From positions 4,859,001 to 4,923,000 of the forward strand of contig NC_072795.1 in NCBI RefSeq assembly GCF_028583425.1: a stretch of 64,000 bases of DNA. The letters are read 5' to 3'. Of the stretch, positions 11,001-20,026 are shown one piece after another. Position numbers and translations under genes: made by a program. This stretch comes from Eublepharis macularius (lineage: Eukaryota > Chordata > Lepidosauria > Squamata > Eublepharidae). The notes under the pieces were generated by a model. It searched no databases, was not told where the DNA came from, and was given only the letters and a program-made list of their open reading frames with translations. Every line of letters begins with the position of its first letter. Positions within the stretch are counted from its first letter, which is position 1.

Positions 11001-11443
11001 CAGGGCTGGCGCCAGAGCCAGCATGCCCATTGAGGCCAGAAAGGTGATTGCCGTGAGTGCTGGGGCACCGGAGGAGGCGCTGGGGGCGGGGGCACGCACC
11101 ACAGAGCTGGTGGCAGCAGCGCTGGCGGCTGAGTGAGAGGGATGGGAAGCTGCAGCTGCTGCAGCCTCCCAGCCCTCTCACCCCGTGCCGCTGCCGCCAC
11201 CACCAGCACATGCCCCCGGCCGGGCGCAGCAGCCATGGGCCAAGCACGGCAGGCATCTGGTGAGGTGCAGGGCAACCGAGTGGGAGAGCTGGGAGGCCAG
11301 CCGCCCGCCATCCCAGCTGCCCGCCACAGCAATGGGGCCGGTTCACAGTGCATGCTTGCATGATGATGTCACACGTGACATCATGACACAGTGTGGTGCG
11401 TGCGCGCCCGGCTGCAGTGCCGGAAACCCTGGCGCTGCCCCTG
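11001..11443. mobile_element. GC-rich non-autonomous hAT-type element (CAGGGC family)
   Basis: Begins cagggctggcgcc and ends ctggcgctgcccctg. The flanks ctatccac (10993-11000) and ctatcaac (11444-11451) match at 7 of 8 bases. Its GC-rich body contains a tgatgtcacacgtgacatcat palindrome shared with the copies at 32922, 55275 and 62907. Open frames in it are not genes. Confidence 0.75.
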
Positions 11444-11555
11444 CTATCAACCTATCTAGTCTGTGCAGAGTTTTCATGGCAAGAGACTAACAGAGGTGGC
11501 TTGCCATTGCCTGGATCTGCACCCTGGTCTTCCTTGGAGATCTCCCATCCAGTTA

Positions 11556-11619
11556 CTAACTAAGGCTGACCCTGCTTATATATTTGATATATATATAAGC
11601 AGGGTCAGCCTTAGTTAGT
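11556..11619. repeat. Short perfect palindrome
   Basis: ctaaggctgaccctgctta is followed by an AT-rich loop and then its exact inverted copy. It can fold into a stem of about 27 bp. Function unknown; it may be the remains of a foldback element. Confidence 0.7.
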
Positions 11620-11819
11620 AACTTAGTTAGTAACTATTTGACTGATATATTTGGAGCTGGGAATGAATTTCAGCCCCTCCCCACCAGTCCGTTCCTGGCC
11701 CCGCTGGTTTCTTCTTCTTGCATCCTCGGACACCAGATGTTAAGCTTCTTTAAGGGCCACACAAAACCTCTTCCTTGCTGAAAAACGAATTGCACTTTAT
11801 ATGCTCAAAGACATGATCT

Positions 11820-12003
11820 TTACTGATGTTTTTATTTATATTATTTATTTATATTCATTTAAATTTGTATTTTATTTTTATATATTTATATTTTATTTAT
11901 ATTATTTCTTTTTTATTTTTTATTTCAATTAATAAACTCACAAGCATAAAACATGAACTACAAACGTCTAAGCCTTACATAAAACATAAACACAGTCCTC
12001 TAA
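11820..12003 (-). mobile_element. AT-rich sequence left of the Harbinger insertion (probable L1)
   Basis: The AT-rich flank ends with the TAA target copy (12001-12003). Its composition and aaacataaa-type words resemble the DNA right of the transposon (20027 onward), which holds a minus-strand L1 ORF1. So the Harbinger probably landed inside that L1, but no protein similarity is readable on this side. Confidence 0.4.
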
Positions 12004-12634
12004 CAGCGCAATCCTATGGCCGGCCCCAACGCCGACGCGGCTGCACTGGTGGTGTGGCGGCGCCGCCGGGCCGGATCCTGTGCCAGCAAAGTGTGGCCGC
12101 AGCGGCGCCTGCAGCGGCGCAGAGATGCAATTTTGGAGAACCAGAAAGTGTTGTGGGCGGGTCTGATCCACGGCCGCCGCCAGGCGCAGCCAAAGGGCGC
12201 TGTTCCTGACAAGCGTCAGGGGGAGGGGCCAGGAAAGGCGCAGCCTATGGGCAGCACGCGATCCCGGCCAGGCCCCAGAGCAGCAGGCAAACCGCGCCCA
12301 TGCTGGCAGACTGCCTCGGCTCGTGTGTCGGGCGGGGCTCGCAGTCGGGAAGGAGAGGGGTGGGCGTAGTCTGAGAAGCCTTTCCCCCGTTTGCCCAATG
12401 TAGCACCAAGTCCCTGGCGGCTGCGTCCAGAGAGGTTGGCATGGGACTGGCAGGCGCCCTGCCATGAGGAATCCAGGGCAGCAGCCAGTCTCTGGCAGCA
12501 GGGGACAGCCCCCCAGTGGCGCCGAAGGGGAGGGCTGGCCTGAGGCCGCCACCAAGAGGCAGACACAGCGGGCCTGCCCCCTCGTCCCCATCCCAAGGCA
12601 AAGAACACAGACACCCATTGCACAGGAATCAGCC

Positions 12635-12640
12635 TTTATT
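12635..12640 (-). promoter_or_regulatory. PolyA signal (AATAAA) for the Myb-like gene
   Basis: tttatt on the plus strand is AATAAA on the minus strand, 107 bases after the Myb-like stop codon (12747). Confidence 0.7.
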
Positions 12641-12746
12641 ATTATATCATCCCACCTCCCCCAGCAGACGTGAGGAAGGGGAGGCGTGTAGGAGAGCCGC
12701 CTGTGCAGCAAAACACCCCACCCCACCCCCAAGGCGGCAGCGGCGG

Positions 12747-14289
12747 TCACCGGCGAGGCCGGCGGCCGGACCCCCTTGGCCGTCCACGGGCCCGGCCTCT
12801 CGCACGCAACTGGGCCCGAGGGAGGGGTGCCTCTGGGGCGGGTGGAGCTGCTGCAGCGGGTGGGGCCGGAGGGTCGAGGATGGCGACGAGCCGCCCGAGC
12901 AGGGCTTCGGCACGGACTTGAGAGGCACGGACCCCTTCCCCCACTTCCAGTACCGCAGCCATGAACTCCCGGCCGCGGTTGTTCGCCTCCTCCCATGCAG
13001 CGTGCACCTCTAGCCGCTCCCTCTCGATCGCCGCCCACATTGCGGCTAGTGTCGGGGGAAGCCGCTGGGCAGGGCGGGGGCCGCGAGCCCGTGCGCCTGG
13101 AAGGATCCCCTCCATGGGCCCCTCCCCCTCAGAGGCGGAGCCAGGTCCTTCCCGCACACGGCCCATGGCACCCGGGGGCGGGGGGGCTGGAGGGGATGGT
13201 GCTGCAGGCTGGGACAGCTCCTCGAGCGGCTCTGTCGATGAGGTGTCCTGAACCGGCGGAGTCCCAGGGCCACCTTCACCCTCCACCGACACAGGGAAGC
13301 CGAGCGACTGCAGGAGAGCCGCTCCGGCAGCAGAGGTCCTCCGGGAGGGTGGCAGCTCGCGCAGCTGGGCAATCACCTCCCCGCCTATCTCCAGGCGCAT
13401 GGTCCCTGCTGGAGCGAGACATGGGTGGGAAGAGGCCCCAGGGAGGGAAGAGCAGCGGCCCAACATGGGCTGCCACAGGCCACCGAGCCGGGCCAAGCAC
13501 ACCCATTCCAACTGCGGCCGCAACCCCTCGTCTTGAGACCGGTCGGCGCCATGAGTGGCCTTGGATGTGTGGCCGAGGCCGGCGGCCGAGCCGGTCCCTG
13601 GCCCCACCAGCAGCAGGGCCACAGATACATACCGTGCTCCGGATCCATGCCCCCCGACGGGCCCGGTTGAGGCTCCTCGTCGCTGGCAGCAGGGGCTTGC
13701 TGTGGCGGTGGAAGGGCTGCCTGTTCCTGGGCCCCGCTCTCTGCCAGGGGGGGCACAGACTCCGCTGCCTCTGCCTCCGCCTGGCTTGGGTCTGGACCCT
13801 CAGGGGCCGTGCCTACTCACGGGAGAGGCCCTGTCACACATGTGCCACGATCCATACGTCCCCCCCCTCGCCTCCCTGAATCCACAAATACTAACCGGGC
13901 AGGACCTCAACGCCCAGGCCGCCCACCACCGCCTCCGGGATGACCGCTCGCATGACCGCCTCTGGGCCTGGGAGCCCCTCGTCAAGGGCCTGCTCATAAG
14001 GAACCCCCTGAGACATGAGGAGGCGCACTCGTTTGCGCGCGGGCCCGAAAGAATCATTCCAGCGCTTCATTGCCGAGTGAGCAGTGCGGGGCGCGTTGCC
14101 CACAGCCGAGACCCTGTCAGCTGCCATCTGCCAGAATGCCCGTCGTCGAGACCGGGACGAGGCGCCCCTGTGCGTGCTCAGGGCGACCTCCGCATTCTCC
14201 ACCACGAGCCCAAAAAGCAGCACTCTCTCGGCCTCTGTCCAGTTTGCCTGGCGCTGGCTTCCGCCGCCACTAGTGCTCTCAGCAGACAT
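12747..14289 (-). CDS. Harbinger Myb/SANT-like DNA-binding protein, three exons
   Basis: Exons on the minus strand: 14289-13896, 13812-13633 and 13408-12747 (stop TGA at 12749-12747). Borders are g|gttagt, tag|GC, g|gtatgt and cag|CA, and all phases fit, giving about 411 residues. A second acceptor three bases on would remove one residue. The N-terminal domain (about 15-85) is Myb/SANT-like: NWTEAERVLLFGLV, then RRAFWQMAADRV and MKRWNDS. The middle is Pro/Ser/Glu-rich. A predicted helical segment (AAMWAAIERERLEV onward) precedes a Pro/Ala stretch and a very basic C-terminus with RGRPRG, like an AT-hook. In characterised Harbinger systems the Myb-like partner binds the element ends and helps the transposase enter the nucleus. 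The start is the first ATG in the open frame, 90 bases from the first in-frame transposase ATG and divergent from it. Confidence 0.85.
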
Positions 14290-14723
14290 GGGGGTAGTGC
14301 CCGCTGGAATGTCCGGTCCCCGAGATAAGTGGTGGGAACCAGCCACCTAGTCATGTGCTCACCCATCCCCTCGGCAAGATGGAGGAGGGCACAGGGGGTG
14401 CAGGACCGGGAAGGGTGGCTGGGACGGCCCATGCAGCGGACAGAGGACCTGCTCCTGAGCACCACTTGCAACGGGCCGCTGAGACCGGTAGGCCTGCTGC
14501 TGTGCGTGGGGGGGGGGTTCAGGGTGCTGAAACTCAACCTGCGTTCCTTCCAGGCAGGACCTTGATCATCCCCGCCTGGTGCCCGCCACTGCCGCCGCGG
14601 CTCCCAGCCATCCGGACCAGCCACCTCCTGCCAGCCGTGTTTGTCCGAGCGGCCCTCAGGCGGCGCCGCCTCAGACGCCGCCGCCGGTTCCAGGCCAGGG
14701 TGCCATCCCTGCTCCTGGGCGAC
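14290..14723. promoter_or_regulatory. Probable shared promoter region of the divergent Harbinger genes
   Basis: The Myb-like gene (minus) and transposase gene (plus) start back to back here, so their transcription must begin in or near this GC-rich segment. There is no TATA box I trust. If the longer transposase start (14379) is correct, part of the segment is coding. Confidence 0.35.
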
Positions 14724-15768
14724 ATGACTTGCCTGGACCGCTTCCGCCTGGACAGGGCAGCCATACAGGCTCTGTGCGAGGAGCTCGCGCCCGCCCTTCA
14801 GGGGCAAGCTGCGGCTCCCCGGGGCATCCCCGTCCTCCAGAGGGTCCTGCTGTCCCTCCGCTACCTTGCGACCGGCTCCTTCCAGGGAGTCATGGCTGAG
14901 GCCTTGGAGGTCTCCCAGTCATCCGCCAGCCGCTGCCTGCATGCCTTCCTGGACGCCCTAGTTGGTCGGATCCGCGAGCACATCCACTTTCCCACCTCGG
15001 AGGCAGAGTTGGCACCCATCCGGGCTGGCTTCTCCTCCTTTGCAGGCTTCCCCAATGTGATTGGAGCAGTCGACTGCACGCATGTGGCCATATGCGCTCC
15101 CAGAGAGGAGCTGCAGGTCTACAGGAATCGGCACCGGTTCTACAGTATCAATGTCCAGGCAGCCTGTGACCACCAGGGGATCTTCACGGACCTCGTTGCC
15201 AAGTTCCCGGGAAGCGTCCACGACGCACAGATCTTCACCACCTCCGGCCTGAACAGGCTCCTGTCATCATGGCCTGAGGGGAGAGGCTGGCTCCTAGGTC
15301 AGGAGTTGGTGGGGGAGCTGTGAGGGGACGGGGATGGGAAGGGAGATCCTAACTCCGCCTCCCCTTGCAGGTGACCGTGGCTATCCATTGCTGCCTTACC
15401 TCCTGACGCCATACCCTGCGGATGAGCCCGCCGACAGAGCCAACTACAACCAGGCCCACCGGCGCACGAGGATGGTGATCGAACGTGCTTTCGGTCAGCT
15501 GAAAATGCGCTTCAGATGCCTCCATCACACGGGCGGCCGCCTGGCCATGCAGCCGTTCACCGTCGCCAAGCTCGTGGCTGCCTGTGTCATGCTGCACAAT
15601 ATTGCCGTGCGCCAGCAGCTCCCCTTGCCAGCCACAGAGGGCCCAGGCGAGGACCCTTGGCTGCCGCCCGCCGGTCGCCTTTCTCCTGACGCCCCGGCAG
15701 AGCCCCAGGAGCATGACCGAGCTGTGCGAGACAGGGTCGCGGAGCACCTGTGGCATGCTGCGCGCTGA
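14379..15768 (+). CDS. PIF/Harbinger DDE transposase, two exons
   Basis: The exons are (14379)-15297 and 15371-15768 (TGA), separated by a 73-bp intron with gt at 15298 and ttgcag ending at 15370. The phase-1 join restores LLGDRGYPL. The catalytic triad is visible: GAVDCTHVAI (first Asp), LLGDRGYP (second Asp) and MVIERAFGQLK (Glu). A helix-turn-helix region precedes it (VLLSLRYLATGSF, then EALEVSQSSASRCL). This is the DDE_Tnp_4/HARBI1 family. The start is uncertain: ATG 14379 gives about 438 residues; ATG 14724 gives about 323, closer to HARBI1 (about 350), but would drop the Arg-rich stretch before the core. The upstream part of exon 1 may instead be 5'UTR or an intron (an acceptor-like ttccttccag ends at 14553). 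No stop or frameshift interrupts the core. Confidence 0.9.
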
Positions 15769-15961
15769 GGGCCATGCCTGGCCATGGGGGGCTCGGCCGG
15801 CCAAACACTCGCCCTTTACGCCCCTATGGTGTCCCAGGCGGCCCCTCCGAGTCCCCGCTCCCTCAACCCCTGCATGTAGAGAGCATGGGAAAGCCGCCCC
15901 GGCCAGCAGCCACCGCCCCCCATGGACGGGCTGCACGGGAAAAGCGGTTAATGAACTTGGC

Positions 15962-15967
15962 TTTATT
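15962..15967 (-). promoter_or_regulatory. PolyA signal (AATAAA) for the second minus-strand Harbinger gene
   Basis: Minus-strand AATAAA lies 65 bases after the stop codon at 16032, in ggaataaagccaag. Confidence 0.7.
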
Positions 15968-16031
15968 CCCAATCGATTCCAGGGCCGCATCAGGCGCCCA
16001 GAGAGCAGCTTGCCAACCCAGAACCCCGGCC

Positions 16032-17023
16032 TCAGCAGCCAGGAGGGTGAGGGCTAGGTAGCGCGTCGGAGCAGGGGGAGGCCAGCGACCCCGCCACGGC
16101 ATCCCCGTTACAGAGCAGGGGCCCGGCTGGGGTCCAAGATGCCTGTGCCTGGGATGGCATATCGGCAGCTGCCCGGCCGTCTGCGGGGACGGGCTCCAGC
16201 TTCGGCCGCTTCCTGCCAGGCCCCTCCACTGGGTCACCCTCTGGGTCTTCAGCGGGTGGCGGGTAGCGGGGTGGAGACCAGGCGGTGAAGCCCCTCCCAA
16301 GTTCCTCCTCATCTGGCGAGGGGCTCCGGGCGGGCGCCGCTGTGGGGGCAAGAGGTGGGGGATGGGAGCGTCAGGGCCCCTGTGGGCTCTGGGGTTGTTG
16401 TCGCGGCCGCAGGCCGCCCCACCCCACATGCCCGTGCCCCTCCTGTTGGCGAGACTCACATGGTGCCGCTGCCCGCGCCTGCTGGAATGCCCCGTGAACC
16501 CGGTCCATGGCAGCCATCCACCTGTCATTGATGGTCCCTGCAGAGGGGGGAGAGAGGGAGGGGGGGCACCCGTTGGTGGCAGCCCGGCATCTGCTGCAAG
16601 CACCTGCAACCTGCGCCTCGACGGAAGTGGCTGGGACGCCTCCGGGCCCTTATGGCCTGCCCTCTGTGGCAGCGGAGGAGGCTCCCTGGATGGCGCCGAG
16701 GACCCTGACTTACTGCGCGCAGGGCCCGCAGCCACCTCCTCTTCCAGGAGGTCATGCTCCACCTCGCACAGCGCCGTGTCTAGCCACGCTCGTATGAGGT
16801 GGGCCTCCTCCGCACGGCCAGGGAAGAGCTCCTCCAGGTAAACTGGCCGCGCAGTCATCGCACCCTCATCTGCCAGGAGGTCATTCCCGGCAGCCTTGGC
16901 AATGAGCTGGGCCCCGAGCCTGGCTGCCCACTGCTCCCGCCACCCGTCGCCCTCCATGCAGCCGGGACCGCTGTGGGTATAGTGTTTCTGTGCTGCCCAC
17001 CGAACTACACCGCCCGCCGGCAT
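16032..17023 (-). CDS. Unrecognised spliced Harbinger gene with a nuclear localisation signal
   Basis: Exons on the minus strand: 17023-16714, 16537-16460 and 16339-16032 (TGA). The borders are A|gtaagt, ctgcag|GG, T|gtgagt and ccacag|CG. Each join is phase 1, and the reading frame stays open through all three exons, giving about 231 residues (209 if ATG 16957 is used). The N-terminal part has an acidic, probably helical segment (YLEELFPGRAEEAHL, then EVEHDLLEEEVA). The short middle exon encodes INDRWMAAMDRVHGAF. The last exon is Pro-rich with SPSPDEEEL and GRKRPKLEP, a classical monopartite nuclear localisation signal. I recognise no domain. The gene lies tail-to-tail with the transposase, 263 bases between the two stop codons. 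It probably acts in the nucleus; a role in transposition is inference from its location only. Additional 5' exons cannot be excluded (an acceptor-like catctcag lies just upstream). Confidence 0.65.
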
Positions 17024-17029
17024 GACCTT

Positions 17030-18255
17030 GGAGGGTCTGAGATGTAACAATTCCCTATCTTCTGTCTGGCAGCTGCATAGTTCATGGATAGGTTCAGCAC
17101 AGCCCCCCCCCCCCGTCTCAGACCTGTGGGTTGGAGGGGAGGGGGCCGTGGTGGTTGGCTTCCTATGGCCCCAGGGCCCTCTTCCCTTGCGGGGATGCTG
17201 TGCTGCTCAAGTGCATCCTTGCGGGACGTGAACCCTTGGGCCTGGCTGTACATTGCGCCGTGGGACTGGGAATAAAGCTCATCTACACATGGACCCGTGT
17301 CTGCCTGCGATACTTTGGTGAACTGCCAGCCATATCCTGCCCTGGCACCATGAGCGCATGACCAGGCCCGCGGTGACAGCGCATCCCTTCCAAGGGGGGG
17401 GGGCTTAGGATGCACAAGGACTGGCCAGGGGCCGCTCTGGCATGTCTTCCATATTGCCCTAACGCACCTGCCCTGCCTGGCATGCCGCCCTGAGCTGGGG
17501 CAGTCACGCAACCTGCCATCGGGGGGCCCTCCCGGGCCTGGGGTGGCCACCCAGCCTGCATGGCCCGGCCGGGGAAGGGGCACGCTGTGGCAGCCAGCCG
17601 GGAGGCCTCGGGCTCCCGCATTTTAGCCACTTTGCGCAGCTGATGCGCTCTTCCACTGCCCCTGTGGGCGGGGCCAGCGGCCTTCCCTGCAGGATTGGCG
17701 GGGCTGGCAGCCTCGGAGTGGTTCCCCCCCCCGGCAGGGCAACGCGAGTGGCCACAATTGCTGAACGCAGGAGACGGCGCCGAGCCAGGGCGGAGCCACG
17801 CGCAGCCTCGGACACACCCCACCCCTCCCAACAACCATGGCCTGTTGGCGTGGGAGGCTGGCAACTGCTCCACGGGATTGGATGCGAGGCAGGACGCCCT
17901 GGGGTGGAATGACCAATGGGGCTGCTGCAGACGCCCGAGGGGCTGGACCCACTCTGGGAGGCGGCCGCTCATGGGACTGTGTTGCTGGGGCTGCGGCTGC
18001 GATGGGGGCGACCCTCCCCAGGCGCGCGAGACCTCCTGCCCGGGATATGGCATCCGCCTGCCACCACCCTGGATTCTCCATTGGTGGGGGCTAGGATTCC
18101 CGCGAGTGGACCGTTTCCCCTGCCATCTCCCGCTCCCTTGCAGCGGCAGCTCGCACCACCCTCTCCCTTGCTTATCGGGTGCCAGCTATTCTCCCCACCG
18201 GGGATTGATCCCCCTCCCCGCTCACATGCCCCGCCCCAACCCTCTACCTGGCCAT
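17030..18255. other. GC-rich Harbinger interior without an assigned gene
   Basis: About 1.2 kb of GC-rich sequence with several long open frames in more than one frame, as expected from low stop-codon density. There is a plus-strand AATAAA at 17271, and CCAAT-type motifs near 17909 (plus) and 18084 (minus). It could hold the promoter or 5' exons of the 16032-17023 gene. I could not assemble exons with matching phases here. Confidence 0.5.
17271..17276 (+). promoter_or_regulatory. Plus-strand AATAAA, possible distal polyA signal of the transposase
   Basis: AATAAA in ctgggaataaagctc. I see no closer plus-strand signal after the transposase stop (15768). If used, the transposase 3'UTR would run about 1.5 kb antisense across the whole 16032-17023 gene. 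Confidence 0.4.
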
Positions 18256-18380
18256 AGATGCAGGGGAGTTAGCCGTGTTAGCCTGTGGTAGCGAATTCAA
18301 AAAGGGTCCCATAGCACCTTTAAAACTATCCAATTTTATTGTGGCATAGGCTTCTGAGAATCAAGTTCTCTTCAGCAGAT
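18256..18380. repeat. Hairpin-family repeat inserted in the Harbinger element
   Basis: gggagttagccgtgttagcctg through tagcacctttaaaac and gcataggcttctgagaatc to cagcagatgg matches one arm of the 9101-9332 family. It lies 3' of all four genes' exons, so it arrived after the transposon without breaking a gene. Confidence 0.75.
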
Positions 18381-18573
18381 GGGTGGTACAGACACTGGTC
18401 AAATACAGAGGAGGAGGGGGGGAGGAGGAGGGAGGGGGCGGGGAGGCAAGACGGGGTGTGTCGGATACATTTGTGGCAATGTGCAGGTGGGGAGATGTGA
18501 CGGGAGTGTTGGGGGAGGGGCGGAGGACGAAGTCAGACTCGCAGACACAGAAAACAGTTGTTGTACATCTCGT

Positions 18574-18579
18574 TTTATT
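18574..18579 (-). promoter_or_regulatory. PolyA signal (AATAAA) overlapping the stop of the fourth Harbinger gene
   Basis: The minus-strand sequence reads GTG CAA TAA AAC, so the stop codon TAA sits inside the AATAAA hexamer. Confidence 0.6.
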
Positions 18580-19586
18580 GCACTGGAAAGAGCGGGCTTG
18601 CGTTTAGGCTGGCGAGGGAGCCGGAGCATTCCACACAGCCCTCCTTCCCGCTCGGAGGGGCGGGGCTGGGATGCAGGCCGCGGCGCGACGGTGCTTCCTG
18701 GGCTGCAGCCAACCGTCCGTCAGAGATGTTTGGGGAGGGCGGGGCGCGGGGGAGCAGCCATGCCCTGGACGTGCCTGTGGGGGAAAAAGACACGTGTGGG
18801 CTTTGCCTCGTTCCACTGGCAAGGCAAGCCCCACACTCCGCCATCCGGGGGGGGGTTGCACATGGTCGAGGGCAGCAGCTGATGCATGACGGTCTGGTGA
18901 GGATGCACTCGGCCTTGGCAAGCCTTTACCTTTAAGGGAGAGAATGAGCTGGTCACAACAAACACCTGGCCACATGTGGTTTTCGAGGCGCCTGCCTCTG
19001 AGGCAGCCAGGGGCGGGCATGGTTGCCCCCCACCCCTGCTGGGCCTCACCCAAAGCAGCAAGTGAGCGGGTGGGTTCAGGTGAATGGGCGGTTTGCACTA
19101 ATCTGCGGAATGCCCCCCCACCTCCTCCTTACCTGTCAGCGCTCTGTCGGTCATCACCAGGTGGGAGCGCAAGAGTCAGGGCACCTGCAAGGAAACGGGA
19201 GAGCATGCGGTTAATTTGCAAAGTGTCATTCCCTTCTGCCACGGAAGGGTTAGTTTGTTTGTGCTTAGTTAGAAGCAACTAGCATGCATCAGTTAGCTGT
19301 GGAGTCATTCTTTCTATCACGGTAGAAAGAGAGTTAGGCAGTTAGGCACCTCTTCCCCTTTATGCGAAGTTCCCCCAGTTTTTCGCAAAGTCCCCTGAGT
19401 GCATTCTGCGCCTGCCAATGTGAATGCCCTCAGCCCGTTTCGGTTTTCAAAGGGGCAATGCCACTCAGCAGACGGGCAGAGCCTCCGGCCGAGTGCTCAC
19501 TTACCTGGGGGTTTGGGCGGTGCTGGCCGGATGTTTTGTAGGACGCGGTCGCAGGTGATTGGGTGCAGAGAGGGGGGCTCGTCCAT
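18575..19586 (-). CDS. Unrecognised small four-exon Harbinger gene
   Basis: Exons on the minus strand: 19586-19505, 19184-19133, 18997-18930 and 18774-18575. Donors are G|gtaagt, G|gtaagg and G|gtaaag; acceptors are ccttgcag, gcctcag and ccccacag. Exons 1 and 2 join in phase 1, 2 and 3 in phase 2, 3 and 4 in phase 1. In exon 2 only one frame is open and it is the one the splice phases demand. The protein is about 133 residues, starts MDEPPSLHPITCDRVLQNIR, has a Pro-rich linker (PAPPKPP), then LENHMWPGVCCDQLILSL, and ends with CVECSGSLASLN. Five cysteines are scattered as C, CC and CxxC. No domain is recognised. The ATG is the first after a CCAAT box (gaccaatcagcg, about 20 bases upstream). 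Consistent splicing makes a chance ORF unlikely, but the coding status of the last exon is less certain because all its frames are rather open. Confidence 0.55.
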
Positions 19587-20026
19587 GCCGGGCGCGCACG
19601 CTGATTGGTCCCCGGGATAGTTCTCATCCTATGCTCCTTCGGGCCATAGGGGCGGGGCGAGGCGCTCAGAGAGGGGGCTGATTTTTCGCCGTTCCATGGA
19701 CGCCTATGGGCTACGCCTTCTTTTTCCGTGGCGTAGCTTTTTTGCGCCGCTGTGGGCGTTCCCGCTTCTGGAGGAGCTTAGGGAGCGGACTAACTCCGAC
19801 CCCGCCTTGCTCCCCGCCCCCCCCTGCGTCGGCGTAGGGCTCTACGCCACTTCTGCGCCACCGCCCGGGCGCCTGTGGCTTGCACCGGTGCTGGCCCGCC
19901 GGCGGGCCAGCGCCGCGTCCCAGCGCGGGCGGAAGGCCACTTACGCGGGCGTACGGGCTAGATGCGCCCTCGCAAGCCTTAGTTCGGTTCCTGTTCACTT
20001 TCCGTGCCCTTCTTAGGATTGGGCTG

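Larger units (their letters stand above)
12004..20026. mobile_element. Apparently complete 8-kb PIF/Harbinger DNA transposon
   Basis: The termini are CAGCGCAATCCTA at 12004 and the inverse of CAGCCCAATCCTA ending at 20026 (12 of 13 matching). They are flanked by TAA at 12001-12003 and 20027-20029, the 3-bp target duplication typical of PIF/Harbinger. The element is strongly GC- and CpG-rich against AT-rich flanks. It encodes the diagnostic pair (DDE transposase at 14379-15768, Myb/SANT-like protein at 12747-14289) plus two unrecognised spliced minus-strand genes (16032-17023 and 18575-19586). A later hairpin-repeat insertion lies at 18256-18380, outside the coding exons. I saw no frameshift in the exons read, so the copy may be recent, but activity is not shown. 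Confidence 0.92.

Noticed and set aside
10865-11490. Several overlapping 70-160 codon frames
   Set aside because: They lie in a GC-rich hAT-type element with a near-perfect 8-bp duplication; no domain or splice support.
17623-18081. Minus-strand frame starting MENPGWWQADAIS with a fair start context and a CCAAT motif upstream
   Set aside because: It could be a 5' exon of the 16032-17023 gene, but I could not join it in phase to the known exon, so it is not called.
12016-19620. Many long open frames on both strands within the Harbinger element
   Set aside because: High GC makes stop codons rare. Only frames supported by splice sites, phase agreement, motifs or polyA signals were kept.
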